From assembly GCA_965204165.1 (NCBI GenBank), contig OZ241969.1, positions 4,926,823 through 4,990,822 of the forward strand: 64,000 nucleotides of DNA. Reading direction: 5' to 3'. Each line of letters begins with the position of its first letter. Within the stretch, counting starts at the first letter, position 1. This document shows, one piece after another, positions 27,947 through 35,633 of this stretch. Both the position numbers and the translations under genes were made by a program. The notes below the pieces were generated by a model. That model had not been told where the DNA came from and ran no database searches. It worked only from the letters and a program-made list of their open reading frames with translations. The DNA is from VYFG01 sp965204165 (GTDB taxonomy: Bacteria; Pseudomonadota; Gammaproteobacteria; Arenicellales; Poriferihabitantaceae).

Positions 27947-28513
27947 ATGACCGAGAAGCACTTCATCTCCGCCCAGGACCTTCTGGAAGACTCCTACCGC
28001 CTTGGTGTCCAGATCATCAACAGCGGATTCCGCCCGGACTTCATCGTCGGAATCTGGCGCGGCGGCACTCCGGTCGGCATCGCGATCCAGGAACTGATGG
28101 AATACTTCAACATCCCGACCGACCACATCAGCCTCAGGACATCATTCTACGAGGGCGTTGCCCAGACCAGGCAGAGGGTCCGGGTCCACGGGCTCGGCTA
28201 TCTGGTCAGGAACCTGAATGCGCACAACGCGCTGCTGATCGTGGACGACGTCTACGACTCCGGCCGGAGCATCAAGGCGGTGGTCGACCAGCTCACCGCC
28301 CGCACGCGCCGCAACACGCCGCAGCAGATCAAGGTGGCGACGCCCTGGTACAAGCCCGGGAACAACGCCACCGACCGGGTGCCTGACTACTATCTCCACG
28401 AAACCGGCCGGTGGCTGGTGTTCCCCCATGAGGTCACCGGGCTGACCGAAGACGAGCTGGCGGCGGGAAAGCGGCGGCTGCATCAGATCATCCAGGAGGT
28501 CGTCCCCAGATAG
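27947..28513 (+). CDS. Purine-type phosphoribosyltransferase
   Basis: A 188-residue type I PRTase: the PRPP-binding loop is LLIVDDVYDSGRSIKAVVDQL (roughly residues 97-117), preceded by the hood strand FIVGIWRGGTPVGI. The family converts a nucleobase (hypoxanthine/guanine/xanthine type) and PRPP to the nucleotide; similar proteins are annotated as hypoxanthine or xanthine phosphoribosyltransferase in proteobacteria. The substrate cannot be fixed from the sequence. It stands alone between divergent and co-directional neighbours. Confidence 0.85.
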   Translation: MTEKHFISAQDLLEDSYRLGVQIINSGFRPDFIVGIWRGGTPVGIAIQELMEYFNIPTDHISLRTSFYEGVAQTRQRVRVHGLGYLVRNLNAHNALLIVDDVYDSGRSIKAVVDQLTARTRRNTPQQIKVATPWYKPGNNATDRVPDYYLHETGRWLVFPHEVTGLTEDELAAGKRRLHQIIQEVVPR

Positions 28514-28596
28514 CCCGGACAGGCCGGGGCTGCCGGGCCGCGCACCGGGACCCCGGGGCCGTATAATGGCGGAGTCGCAATCAGCCACCCGAATCC

Positions 28597-29763
28597 ATGC
28601 AAAGGCCACCGCTCCGGGGCGTCAGGGTCCTTGAACTCGGACAGCTCATCGCCGGCCCGTTCGCCGCCAAGACCCTGGCGGATTTCGGCGCCGACGTCAT
28701 CAAGATCGAGGCCGAGGGAACCGGCGATCCGCTCCGGAAATGGCGGCTTCTCCGGGACGGAACCTCGGTCTGGTGGCAGGTGCAGTCCCGCAACAAGCGC
28801 TCCCTGGCGATCGACCTGCGCAGCGCGGATGGCCAGGCGGCCGTCAGGCGCCTGGCCGCCGAGGCGGACGTGGTGGTGGAGAATTTCAAGCCCGGCAAGC
28901 TGGAGGAATGGGGCATCGGCTGGGAGCAGCTGCACGAACTCAATCCGGGGCTCGTCATGCTGCGCATATCGGGATACGGGCAGACCGGCCCCGACGCCGA
29001 CAAGCCGGGCTTCGGCATCCTCGGCGAGGCCATGGGCGGGCTCCGCTACCTGACCGGGGAACCGGGGCGGGTGCCGGTCCGTGTGGGGGTTTCCATCGGT
29101 GACACCTTGGCGGCGCTGCATGGCGTGATCGGCGTCCTGATGGCGCTCAGGCACCGGGAGGTGAACGGCGGCGAAGGGCAGTTCATCGACGTGGCGCTGT
29201 ACGAGAGCGTGTTCAACTGCATGGAGAGCCTGCTGCCGGAATACGATGCCTTCGGCACGGTGCGCGAACGGGCCGGCAGCGCCCTGCCCGGCATCGCACC
29301 GAGCAATGCCTATCCCTGCGCCGACGGCCACTACGTGCTGATCGGGGGCAATGCCGACAGCATCTTCCGGCGCCTGATGGGCGCGATCGGCCGGCAGGAC
29401 CTGGCCGACGACCCGGACCTCGCGCACAACGACGGCCGGGCCGCGAGGGCGGACGAACTGGACGCCGTCATCGGCGAATGGACCGGGGCGCGGGACCGCG
29501 AGGCGGTGATCCGGGTCCTGGGGAAGGCCGGCGTGCCGGTGGGAAAGATCTATTCCGTGGCGGATATCGCCGCGGATCCGCAATACCGGTCCCGGGACAT
29601 GATCCTCGACATCGAGGACCGGGACGGGAATGCCCTCAAGGTGCCCGGCGTCGTGCCGAAACTGAGCGCCACCCCCGGGGGCGTCCGGCGCCGGGCGCCG
29701 GCCCTCGGTGAGCACAACACGGAAATCCTGGGCGCGGAGGGCTGGCCTGGGGACGATTCGTAG
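28597..29763 (+). CDS. CaiB/BaiF (class III) CoA-transferase
   Basis: This 388-residue protein begins with the class III signature GVRVLELGQLIAGPFAAKTLADFGADVIKIE and has SIGDTLAALHG placing Asp169 exactly where formyl-CoA transferase carries its catalytic Asp169. The enzyme swaps CoA between carboxylic acids by an aspartyl-CoA thioester. The donor/acceptor pair is unknown; succinate or a dicarboxylate is common in this branch. A glutaryl-CoA dehydrogenase is encoded at 42007-43182, a possible metabolic partner. A TATAAT at 28562-28567 may be its -10 element. Confidence 0.87.
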   Translation: MQRPPLRGVRVLELGQLIAGPFAAKTLADFGADVIKIEAEGTGDPLRKWRLLRDGTSVWWQVQSRNKRSLAIDLRSADGQAAVRRLAAEADVVVENFKPGKLEEWGIGWEQLHELNPGLVMLRISGYGQTGPDADKPGFGILGEAMGGLRYLTGEPGRVPVRVGVSIGDTLAALHGVIGVLMALRHREVNGGEGQFIDVALYESVFNCMESLLPEYDAFGTVRERAGSALPGIAPSNAYPCADGHYVLIGGNADSIFRRLMGAIGRQDLADDPDLAHNDGRAARADELDAVIGEWTGARDREAVIRVLGKAGVPVGKIYSVADIAADPQYRSRDMILDIEDRDGNALKVPGVVPKLSATPGGVRRRAPALGEHNTEILGAEGWPGDDS

Positions 29764-29803
29764 CAGGTCCCGCCGTACGCCCCTGCCGAGCGCGCCGTCC
29801 CCT

Positions 29804-30658
29804 TCAGTGGGCGAACAGTACCGGCAGTTCCGCGTGCGTCAGGATCTGGCGGGTCGCGCCGCCCAGGATCGTTTCCCGGAAGCGGGAATGGCCGTAAGCG
29901 CCCATCACCACGAGGTCCGGTGCGAGTTCAAGGGTTTTCGCCACCAGCGACTGCCCGGTGAACAGCCCTTCCCTGGAGGTGACCAGCGACCCGGCGTTCA
30001 CTTCGTGTGTCTGCAGGTAATCGATGGCGCGTCCGTTCCTGTGCCGCGCCATTGCCTCCTCATCGGGATGTTCCACCAGGGTCAGCACCGTCACTTCATC
30101 GGCCCGGCGGAGAAAGGGCATTGCCCCGCGCATGGCCTGGTAGCACTCCCTGCCGCCGTTCCATGCCAGCAGGATGCGCCCGGGCGACCGCGACAGCCCG
30201 GGCCTGTCGTCGGGCATCACCAAGCAGGGAACGCCCGCCTCCAGCAGGATGGAGTGGATGTTGCCGCGGAAATCCCCCGCCGCGGCGTCGTCCGTCCCGG
30301 GGCGGCCCAGCAGCAGCAGGTCATGGTAGCGCGCCTCCTCGCTGATCACCTGGACCGCGTCCCCTTCCCTTTGCAGCCAGGCGAGTTCCCCCCGGAGCCG
30401 CTCCGCCACCGATTCGCATGTCTCCCTGATCAGGTCCGCGGACCTGAGCGCCACCTCGCGGCTCTGCGAGAGAATCTCGTCGCCCATGTACCAGCCGCCG
30501 TGCATGACGCTGGCCGCCACCGGCGGGACCTCGATATGGATCGCCAGGATCGCCGTCACCTCGGCGGCAACGGCACCGGCCAGGTTCAGGGCGCTTTCCA
30601 CCCGTGCCTGCGCCGCCGGGCTGCTGTCCACCACCACCAGGATTCTGCGTGTTTTCAT
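29804..30658 (-). CDS. Universal stress protein with two tandem UspA domains
   Basis: The 284-residue protein has an N-terminal UspA domain (RILVVVDSSPAAQARVESAL) and a second one (RILLAWNGGRECYQAM) ending in GAYGHSRFRETILGGAT, the G-x2-G-x9-G-x-[ST] ATP-binding motif, intact. The first domain has a weaker version (GRPGTDDAAAGDFRGN). Tandem Usp proteins accumulate in anaerobic, stationary or energy-stressed cells. It is divergent from the nonapeptide-repeat protein, sharing a 355-bp control region with an FNR-like box. In Pseudomonas, Usp genes are controlled by the FNR homologue Anr; similar control here is inference. Confidence 0.88.
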   Translation of the reverse strand: MKTRRILVVVDSSPAAQARVESALNLAGAVAAEVTAILAIHIEVPPVAASVMHGGWYMGDEILSQSREVALRSADLIRETCESVAERLRGELAWLQREGDAVQVISEEARYHDLLLLGRPGTDDAAAGDFRGNIHSILLEAGVPCLVMPDDRPGLSRSPGRILLAWNGGRECYQAMRGAMPFLRRADEVTVLTLVEHPDEEAMARHRNGRAIDYLQTHEVNAGSLVTSREGLFTGQSLVAKTLELAPDLVVMGAYGHSRFRETILGGATRQILTHAELPVLFAH

Positions 30659-31013
30659 TGGAAGGCTCCCGTCTGAGGTTGATCACACCCATCACACCGG
30701 GCAAGCACAGGAGATCCGGCAGCGGCCGGGGCATCCGGCGCCGGCGTGCGCCGGCATGATGTTCTCCGGGACCGGGAGCCGGTATCGGCATTCGGTGCCA
30801 TGGCAGGAACCGGATTCCAGTATGACATCATCGAGTCCGATCCGTCCCGACGCATCCGGAATATCCACATGGCGATAGACTACCATGAACGGACATCCCC
30901 CCATTGCCCCCTCCTTCCACCTATTTGATCGGGGTCAAACGGCCCCCCGCCGAAGTACAATATATGAGATTTTTCTAATATTAGTTCCGCCCGGTGCGGA
31001 GGAGTCAGCCACC
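30659..31013. other. 355-bp divergent control region between usp and the repeat-protein gene
   Basis: No gene is supported here. It holds an FNR-like site at 30925-30938, AT-rich DNA with TACAAT (30956-30961) and TATATG (30961-30966) that could be -10 elements for the rightward gene, a compact hairpin GCCGGC-GTGC-GCCGGC (30740-30755) in the leader of the leftward gene, and the strong ribosome-binding site GGAGGAG at 30998-31004 for the gene at 31014. Confidence 0.6.
30925..30938. promoter_or_regulatory. FNR/Anr-like binding site
   Basis: TTGATCGGGGTCAA differs at a single position from the FNR consensus TTGAT-N4-ATCAA. Its centre (30931.5) is about 41 bp upstream of a plausible start site governed by TATATG at 30961-30966, the classic class II activation spacing. 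It could also serve the divergent usp gene. Confidence 0.55.
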
Positions 31014-31511
31014 ATGAAACTGAAAGGCCTGCTGCTTGGCGCAGCGATGATTGCCGGGCTTGGCATTGGCCAGGCCCAGGCACAGACACAGGGCACGGCG
31101 CCGTCCGGTGCCGACATGTTCGATCCCATGTCCATGATGGGCATGATGATGGGGCAGCCGCAGCCCGGTGCCCTGAACCTGGCGCGTCCGGAGGGCTGGA
31201 TCGTGTTCATGAATCCCGCCACCTACCCGGCGATGATGAATCCGGCCACCTACACCCAGTTCATGAAGCCGGACTATTACATGCAGTTCGCGAATCCCAA
31301 CAACTGGATGGCCTGGATGAACCCGGCTTCCTACGGCGTCTACATGAATCCCATGAGCTACATGCAGATGATGAACCCCATGGGGTACATGCAGCTCATG
31401 AATCCCAGCACCTACATGCAGTGGATGAACCCCGCGAACTACAACGCCCTCATGGATCCGAACATCTACATGCAGTGGATGAACCCGGCTTCCTACGGCA
31501 TGCAGCCCTAG
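31014..31511 (+). CDS. Secreted Met-rich protein of eleven perfect-register nonapeptide repeats
   Basis: The 165-residue protein has a signal peptide ending around AQA-QT (residues 1-24), a short Met/Gly-rich linker (MFDPMSMMGMMMGQ, residues 35-48) and then eleven 9-residue repeats without gaps, residues 64-162. The consensus is x-[aromatic/Met/Leu]-Met-Asn-Pro-x-x-Tyr-[Met/Gly]. Pro at position 5 and an aromatic at position 8 are kept in all eleven; Met and Asn at 3-4 in most. There are no cysteines. The ribosome-binding site GGAGGAG lies 9 nt before the ATG. I do not recognise a named family. The thioether- and aromatic-rich surface suggests binding of soft metal (Cu/Ag) or self-assembly at the envelope, but that is speculation. 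The upstream FNR-like box suggests low-oxygen control. Confidence 0.8.
   Translation: MKLKGLLLGAAMIAGLGIGQAQAQTQGTAPSGADMFDPMSMMGMMMGQPQPGALNLARPEGWIVFMNPATYPAMMNPATYTQFMKPDYYMQFANPNNWMAWMNPASYGVYMNPMSYMQMMNPMGYMQLMNPSTYMQWMNPANYNALMDPNIYMQWMNPASYGMQP
31203..31499 (+). repeat. Eleven tandem 27-bp coding repeats
   Basis: The repeats encode residues 64-162 of the secreted Met-rich protein. Each unit is exactly 27 bp, with units diverged enough at third positions to show an old expansion, though ATGAACCC (Met-Asn-Pro) recurs nearly unchanged. Individual units such as QWMNPANYN and QWMNPASYG are close to identical at the protein level. Confidence 0.85.
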
Positions 31512-31533
31512 GCGGGAGGGGGGACTTTCAACC

Positions 31534-31555
31534 GCCCTGCCCGTACCGGCAGGGC
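31534..31555 (+). terminator. GC-rich hairpin after the repeat-protein gene, possible terminator
   Basis: GCCCTGCC and GGCAGGGC form an 8-bp perfect stem around a 6-nt loop, 23 bp after the stop codon. There is no following T-run, so it may be a Rho-dependent or RNA-stabilising structure rather than an intrinsic terminator. The convergent Nudix gene ends at 31605. Confidence 0.4.
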
Positions 31556-31604
31556 AGATCCGTGGACCGGTTCGATATCCGGCACTGCCGGGGGAATCCC
31601 GGCA

Positions 31605-32201
31605 TCATGAGCCTTCCTGCCCGCCGGCCCTGCAGAGGCCATCCGGCAGCAGGCCGTCACTGACCGCCTGGCGCAGGGACCCGGCAGCGCCCCGCCACAG
31701 CGCAATGCGCCGGGTCCCGGAAGCCACTGTCACCTCGGGGCGCGGCCCGCCGGAGCGCAGGGCCGTCTTCAGATCCGACAGACGCACCCACAGCCAGTCG
31801 ACCCGCTCGAGGGCCGCTTCGCAGGGATGTTCCGCAATCTCCCGCCCGGACCGGAAGGGCACCTCGGCGACATAGGAAGAAACACCGCCGAAGTCGCTGG
31901 GAGTCTTCCCGGCCAGCTCGGCCGCGGTGGGCGTGCCGAAGGCACAGCGGGTTTCCTCCAGCATCTCTCTTGCCGCCGTCTCGGCGACGGATTCGCCGGG
32001 CCTGCCGCCGCCGCCGAAGGCCCCGTATCCCACCCTGCCGGCCGCCGGATCGAATGCCAGCAGCACATGGGGGATCCCGCCGGGACAGGCATAGGGGATG
32101 ACCCCGGCGGCGCCGGCCCATGCGCCGCAGGCCGCGACGGCGGAAGCGACGGCCAGGACCGCCGCCAGGCTTCGTTTCAGGATAGACCGGCGCATCCACA
32201 T
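31605..32201 (-). CDS. Nudix hydrolase-like protein with an export signal
   Basis: About 198 residues. The Nudix box runs from Gly64: G-x5-E70-x7-R78-E79-M-L-E82-E83-x, with Arg at 85 where the consensus has Gly; the metal-binding REx2EE core is intact. Unusually, the N-terminus (RRSILKRSLAAVLAVASAVAAC) reads as a signal peptide, with AVAAC at 21-25 as a possible lipobox, so the enzyme may act outside the cytoplasm. ATG codons at 32201 and 32195 are both possible starts. It is divergent from the DMT transporter gene with 12 bp between start codons, so promoters overlap. Substrate unknown. Confidence 0.68.
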   Translation of the reverse strand: MWMRRSILKRSLAAVLAVASAVAACGAWAGAAGVIPYACPGGIPHVLLAFDPAAGRVGYGAFGGGGRPGESVAETAAREMLEETRCAFGTPTAAELAGKTPSDFGGVSSYVAEVPFRSGREIAEHPCEAALERVDWLWVRLSDLKTALRSGGPRPEVTVASGTRRIALWRGAAGSLRQAVSDGLLPDGLCRAGGQEGS

Positions 32202-32213
32202 ATAATACCCGCC

Positions 32214-33122
32214 ATGGCCGAACCCTGGATCATCATCACCATCGCCGCCGCGTTCTTCCAGAACCTCCGCTCGGCGCTGCAGAAACACCTCAAGGGGCGG
32301 TTGTCCACCACCGGGGCGGGTTATTCCCGTTTCATCTACGCCCTGCCCGTGGCTGCGGCCTACCTGGGCCTGCTGCTCTGGGCGGGGGACCATCCGCTGC
32401 CCGCGGCCAATGCGCGCTTCTTCTGGTTCTGCCTCTTTGGGGGCATCTGCCAGATCCTGTTCACCGTCTGCCTGCTGTGGATGTTCTCCTTCCAGAGTTT
32501 CGCGGTGGGAACCACGTTTTCCAAGCTGGAAGTGATCATGGTGGCGGTGCTCGGAGCGATCCTGCTCGGCGACTACCTGAATGCCTGGGCGGTGCTGGCC
32601 ATCGTGATCTCGTCTCTCGGCGTGGTGGCGCTTTCCCTGGGCCAGAACAGGCTGACCCTGCGGGGGATGCTGGACGGCGTGCTGCGCCGGCCAACGCTGA
32701 TCGGTCTCGTCTGCGCCGCATGGCTCGGGGGTTCCGTGGTGTTCTACCGGGGGGCGTCGCTGGCCCTTGGCCATGACGATTTCGTCATCAGCGCCGCCCT
32801 GACGCTGTTCGTCAGCCTGGCCATCCAGACCCTGCTGATGGGGGGCTACCTGGTCCTGCGCGAGCCCGGAGAGCTTGGCCGGGTGCTGCGGCACTGGCGC
32901 TGGGCGGGCGCGGCGGGACTCGCCGGGGCGCTCGCTTCCATCTGCTGGTTCACCGCCTTCACCATCCAGAACGCAAGCTTCGTCCGCGCCGTGGGCCAGG
33001 TGGAACTGGTCTTCACCTTCGTCGCGACCACGGTATTCTTCCGGGAAAAGGTCAGTGCCGCGGAGGTGGCCGGCATTGTGCTGGTCTGCGGAGGAATCAT
33101 ATTATTGGTCCTTTACGGTTGA
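32214..33122 (+). CDS. EamA/DMT family transporter
   Basis: A 302-residue protein with ten predicted spans and two EamA repeats; the ends of the repeats read FSFQSFAVGTTFSKLEVIMVAVLGAILLGD and TIQNASFVRAVGQVELVFTFVATTVFFREK, the usual 'x..GQ/KxE..F....FFxE' pattern. TATAAT lies at 32201-32206, only 8 bp before the ATG; if it is a real -10 the mRNA would be nearly leaderless. The class II aldolase gene starts 19 bp after its stop, so they are probably co-transcribed. Substrate unknown. Confidence 0.85.
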   Translation: MAEPWIIITIAAAFFQNLRSALQKHLKGRLSTTGAGYSRFIYALPVAAAYLGLLLWAGDHPLPAANARFFWFCLFGGICQILFTVCLLWMFSFQSFAVGTTFSKLEVIMVAVLGAILLGDYLNAWAVLAIVISSLGVVALSLGQNRLTLRGMLDGVLRRPTLIGLVCAAWLGGSVVFYRGASLALGHDDFVISAALTLFVSLAIQTLLMGGYLVLREPGELGRVLRHWRWAGAAGLAGALASICWFTAFTIQNASFVRAVGQVELVFTFVATTVFFREKVSAAEVAGIVLVCGGIILLVLYG

Positions 33123-33141
33123 TCATCCCCGGGAACCACCC

Positions 33142-33906
33142 ATGAACAGACCCTTCACACCCGAGTCCGGCCTCATGCCGGCAACCACGGAAGCCGAAGC
33201 AAGGGAACAGCTCGCGGCACTGTACCGGCTATATGTGCATTTCGGCTGGACCGACCTCACCTTCACCCATGCATCGGCCAGGGTGCCCGGGGAGCCGGAT
33301 CACTACCTGATCAAGCAGGACGAGCTCCTGATGGACGAAGTCACGGCACGGAACCTGGTCAAGATGGACCTCGACGGCAACCCGGTGACCGGAGACTATC
33401 AGCCCAACCTGGCCGGCCTCCTCATTCACAGCGCCGTTCTCGGGTCGCGGCCGGACGTGACTTTCGTCGCCCACACCCATTCCCGGGCCGGCGTGGCGGT
33501 CAGCGCGATGCAGTGCGGCCTTTTGCCGCTCAGCCAGCATGCCAACCTGATCCTCCCCACGGTGCGCTACCACGACTACCAGGACGTGACCCAGAACGAG
33601 GATGAATGCGCCGCCCTGACCAGGGATCTTGGTGACGCCTACCTCATGGTGATGCGGAACCACGGCCTTCTGTCCGTGGGCCGTTCGGTGGCGGAATGCT
33701 TCTACTACCTGTATTTCCTGGAAATGGCCTGCAAGATCCAGGTGGACGTGCTGGGGTCGGGGCAGGAGCCCATTCTCGTGGACGACCGGATCGTCGAGGC
33801 CCTGTTCAACGACCGCAGCGAAGGGGACTCCCAGCCATCGGGGGCGCGCGCATGGCTGGCCATGGTCCGGATGCTGGAGCGCCGGGGAATCGACTATCGC
33901 GGCTGA
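33142..33906 (+). CDS. Class II aldolase/adducin family protein
   Basis: A 254-residue protein with the zinc-binding triad of the class II aldolase fold: His111 and His113 in VAHTHS and His174 in RNHGLLSVG. The catalytic Glu of fuculose-phosphate aldolase is not in its usual place; the sequence there is QPNLAGLLIHSA, as in the adducin-like branch. So a lyase or decarboxylase role is not proven. It follows the DMT gene by 19 bp, suggesting the transporter moves a related sugar acid or amino acid. Confidence 0.8.
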   Translation: MNRPFTPESGLMPATTEAEAREQLAALYRLYVHFGWTDLTFTHASARVPGEPDHYLIKQDELLMDEVTARNLVKMDLDGNPVTGDYQPNLAGLLIHSAVLGSRPDVTFVAHTHSRAGVAVSAMQCGLLPLSQHANLILPTVRYHDYQDVTQNEDECAALTRDLGDAYLMVMRNHGLLSVGRSVAECFYYLYFLEMACKIQVDVLGSGQEPILVDDRIVEALFNDRSEGDSQPSGARAWLAMVRMLERRGIDYRG

Positions 33907-34002
33907 GACGGGGCTGCCCGGCCCGGTGCCTTCGGACAGCACGGACAAGGCACCGTCTCCGCCACGGGGAGGGCGCCGGGCGGACGGCTCTTAGGGAGGG
34001 AA

Positions 34003-34869
34003 TCATCCCCCGAGGAAGAGCTCTCCCACCTTGGGGTTGTCCAGCAGTTCGGACCCTTTTCCGGCGATCGCCACCTCGCCGGAGACCAGGACGTAGCCGA
34101 TATCCGCGAACTCCAACCCCTTCTTGGCGTTCTGCTCCACCATGATGATGGTCTTGCCCTCGCTGTTCTGCAGGTCGTCGAGGATCTCGAAGACCATGTC
34201 GATGAAGCGGGGCTCGAGACCGATGGAGGGTTCGTCGACGAGCAGCAGGTCGGGATTCATGACCAGCGCGCGGGAGATCTCCAGCAGGCGGCGTTCGCCG
34301 CCGGAAAGGACCTTTGCCTGGTGCCTGCGGCGGGCCGCAAGACGGGAATACTTGTCGAAGATCCTCTCCGCGGCCTGCTTGGCCTCGGCGGGCCGGTCCT
34401 TGAGGAAGCCGCCCATCCAGAGGTTTTCCTCCACGGTCATGCCGGGGAAGATGGACTTGTCCTGGAGGATGTAGGCGATTCCCGCGCGGGAAAGCTTTTC
34501 GTTGGGCGACAGGCTGGTGACGTCCAGCGCGTCCGCGCCCTGGCCTATGGTGATGCTGCCGGAAAAGATGTTGTTGAAGCCGAAGATGGCGTGCAGCACG
34601 GTGGACTTGCCGGCACCGTTGGGGCCGATGAGGCACAGGGACTGCTTGCGGCCGACCCGCAGGTTGACGTCGTGGAGAATCTCCATCTTGCCGTAGCCCG
34701 CATTCAGGTTCTCGATGGTGACATAGGGGCTGTTGCCCGCCAGGTCGTCCAGTTTCTCGATGCTGATTTCCTCGGCGATGGCCGCCGCCTGGCGCGTGAC
34801 CTCGTCAACGGAGATGACCCCTTCGACCTCGCCCTGGCCGTATCCGCGGATGCCTTTCTTCTCAGTCAT
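34003..34869 (-). CDS. livF: Branched-chain-type ABC transporter ATP-binding protein LivF
   Basis: The 288-residue ATPase has Walker A GPNGAGKST, signature LSGGERRLLEISRAL and Walker B LLLVDEPS, with the LivF-type YGK..ILHDVNL start. An extra ~48-residue N-terminal segment (residues 1-48, rich in Glu/Ala/Val) precedes the ATPase domain; there is no other Met before MEILH, so it is not a start error. It is the last gene of the liv operon, 20 bp after livG. Confidence 0.88.
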   Translation of the reverse strand: MTEKKGIRGYGQGEVEGVISVDEVTRQAAAIAEEISIEKLDDLAGNSPYVTIENLNAGYGKMEILHDVNLRVGRKQSLCLIGPNGAGKSTVLHAIFGFNNIFSGSITIGQGADALDVTSLSPNEKLSRAGIAYILQDKSIFPGMTVEENLWMGGFLKDRPAEAKQAAERIFDKYSRLAARRRHQAKVLSGGERRLLEISRALVMNPDLLLVDEPSIGLEPRFIDMVFEILDDLQNSEGKTIIMVEQNAKKGLEFADIGYVLVSGEVAIAGKGSELLDNPKVGELFLGG

Positions 34870-34889
34870 GATTCAGTCCCCGCGGTGGA

Positions 34890-35633
34890 TCAGTGGGCGC
34901 CGAGATAGGCATCGATCACCCGCTGGTCGTTCTGGATCTCCCCGGGCGTTCCGTTGGCCAGCAATTTGCCATGGGCAAGGCAGTAGATCGTGTCCGCCAT
35001 GTTCATGATCACCCGCATGTTGTGCTCAATGATGAACAGCGTGATGCCGAACTCGCTGTTGGCGCGCTTGAGCCGGTCGATGAGACCGTTGATCAGGGTC
35101 GGGTTGATGCCCGCCGTGGGTTCGTCCAGCAGGAGCACGGTGGGCTCGTTCATCAGCGCCATGGCGAACTCCAGCAGTTTCTGCTGGCCGAAGGACAGCG
35201 ACCCGGAACGCAGGAACCGTTTTTCATACAGCCCCACGAAATCCAGCAGCATCTCCGCCCGTTCCCGGTCCCCGGCAGTATTGCGGCCGAACGACTCGAG
35301 GAAGCTCATCTTGCGGTGGGGCATGGAGATCAGCATGTTCTCCACACAGTTCATGGCGCCGTAGATCCGCGTCTGCTGGAAGGTGCGAAGCAGCCCCAGG
35401 CGGGCGATCGTCTGCACCGGCAGCTTGGAGATTTCCTGGCCCTCGAAATGGATCGAGCCGGAATCGATGGGGTGATAGCCGACGATGGAATTGAACAGCG
35501 TGGTCTTGCCGGAACCATTGGGTCCGATCAGGCCGGTGATGCCGCCCTGTTCCACCTGCAGGGTGACATCGGTGTTGGCCATGACCCCGCCGAAGGTCTT
35601 GGTGACTCCCTTGACGTCGATGATCGCGCTCAC
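34890..35633 (-). CDS. livG: Branched-chain-type ABC transporter ATP-binding protein LivG
   Basis: A 247-residue ATPase with Walker A GPNGSGKTT, signature LSFGQQKLLEFAMAL and Walker B VLLLDEPTAGINP, all typical of LivG. The GTG start (35633) overlaps the livM stop in a GTGA tetranucleotide, giving translational coupling. It drives uptake together with LivF for the LivH/LivM channel. Confidence 0.9.
   Translation of the reverse strand: MSAIIDVKGVTKTFGGVMANTDVTLQVEQGGITGLIGPNGSGKTTLFNSIVGYHPIDSGSIHFEGQEISKLPVQTIARLGLLRTFQQTRIYGAMNCVENMLISMPHRKMSFLESFGRNTAGDRERAEMLLDFVGLYEKRFLRSGSLSFGQQKLLEFAMALMNEPTVLLLDEPTAGINPTLINGLIDRLKRANSEFGITLFIIEHNMRVIMNMADTIYCLAHGKLLANGTPGEIQNDQRVIDAYLGAH

Noticed and set aside
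30661..30700. TTGATCACACCCATCAC near the usp start as a second FNR or CRP site
   Set aside because: Half-site spacing is 7 bp rather than 4, and the CRP consensus does not fit either.
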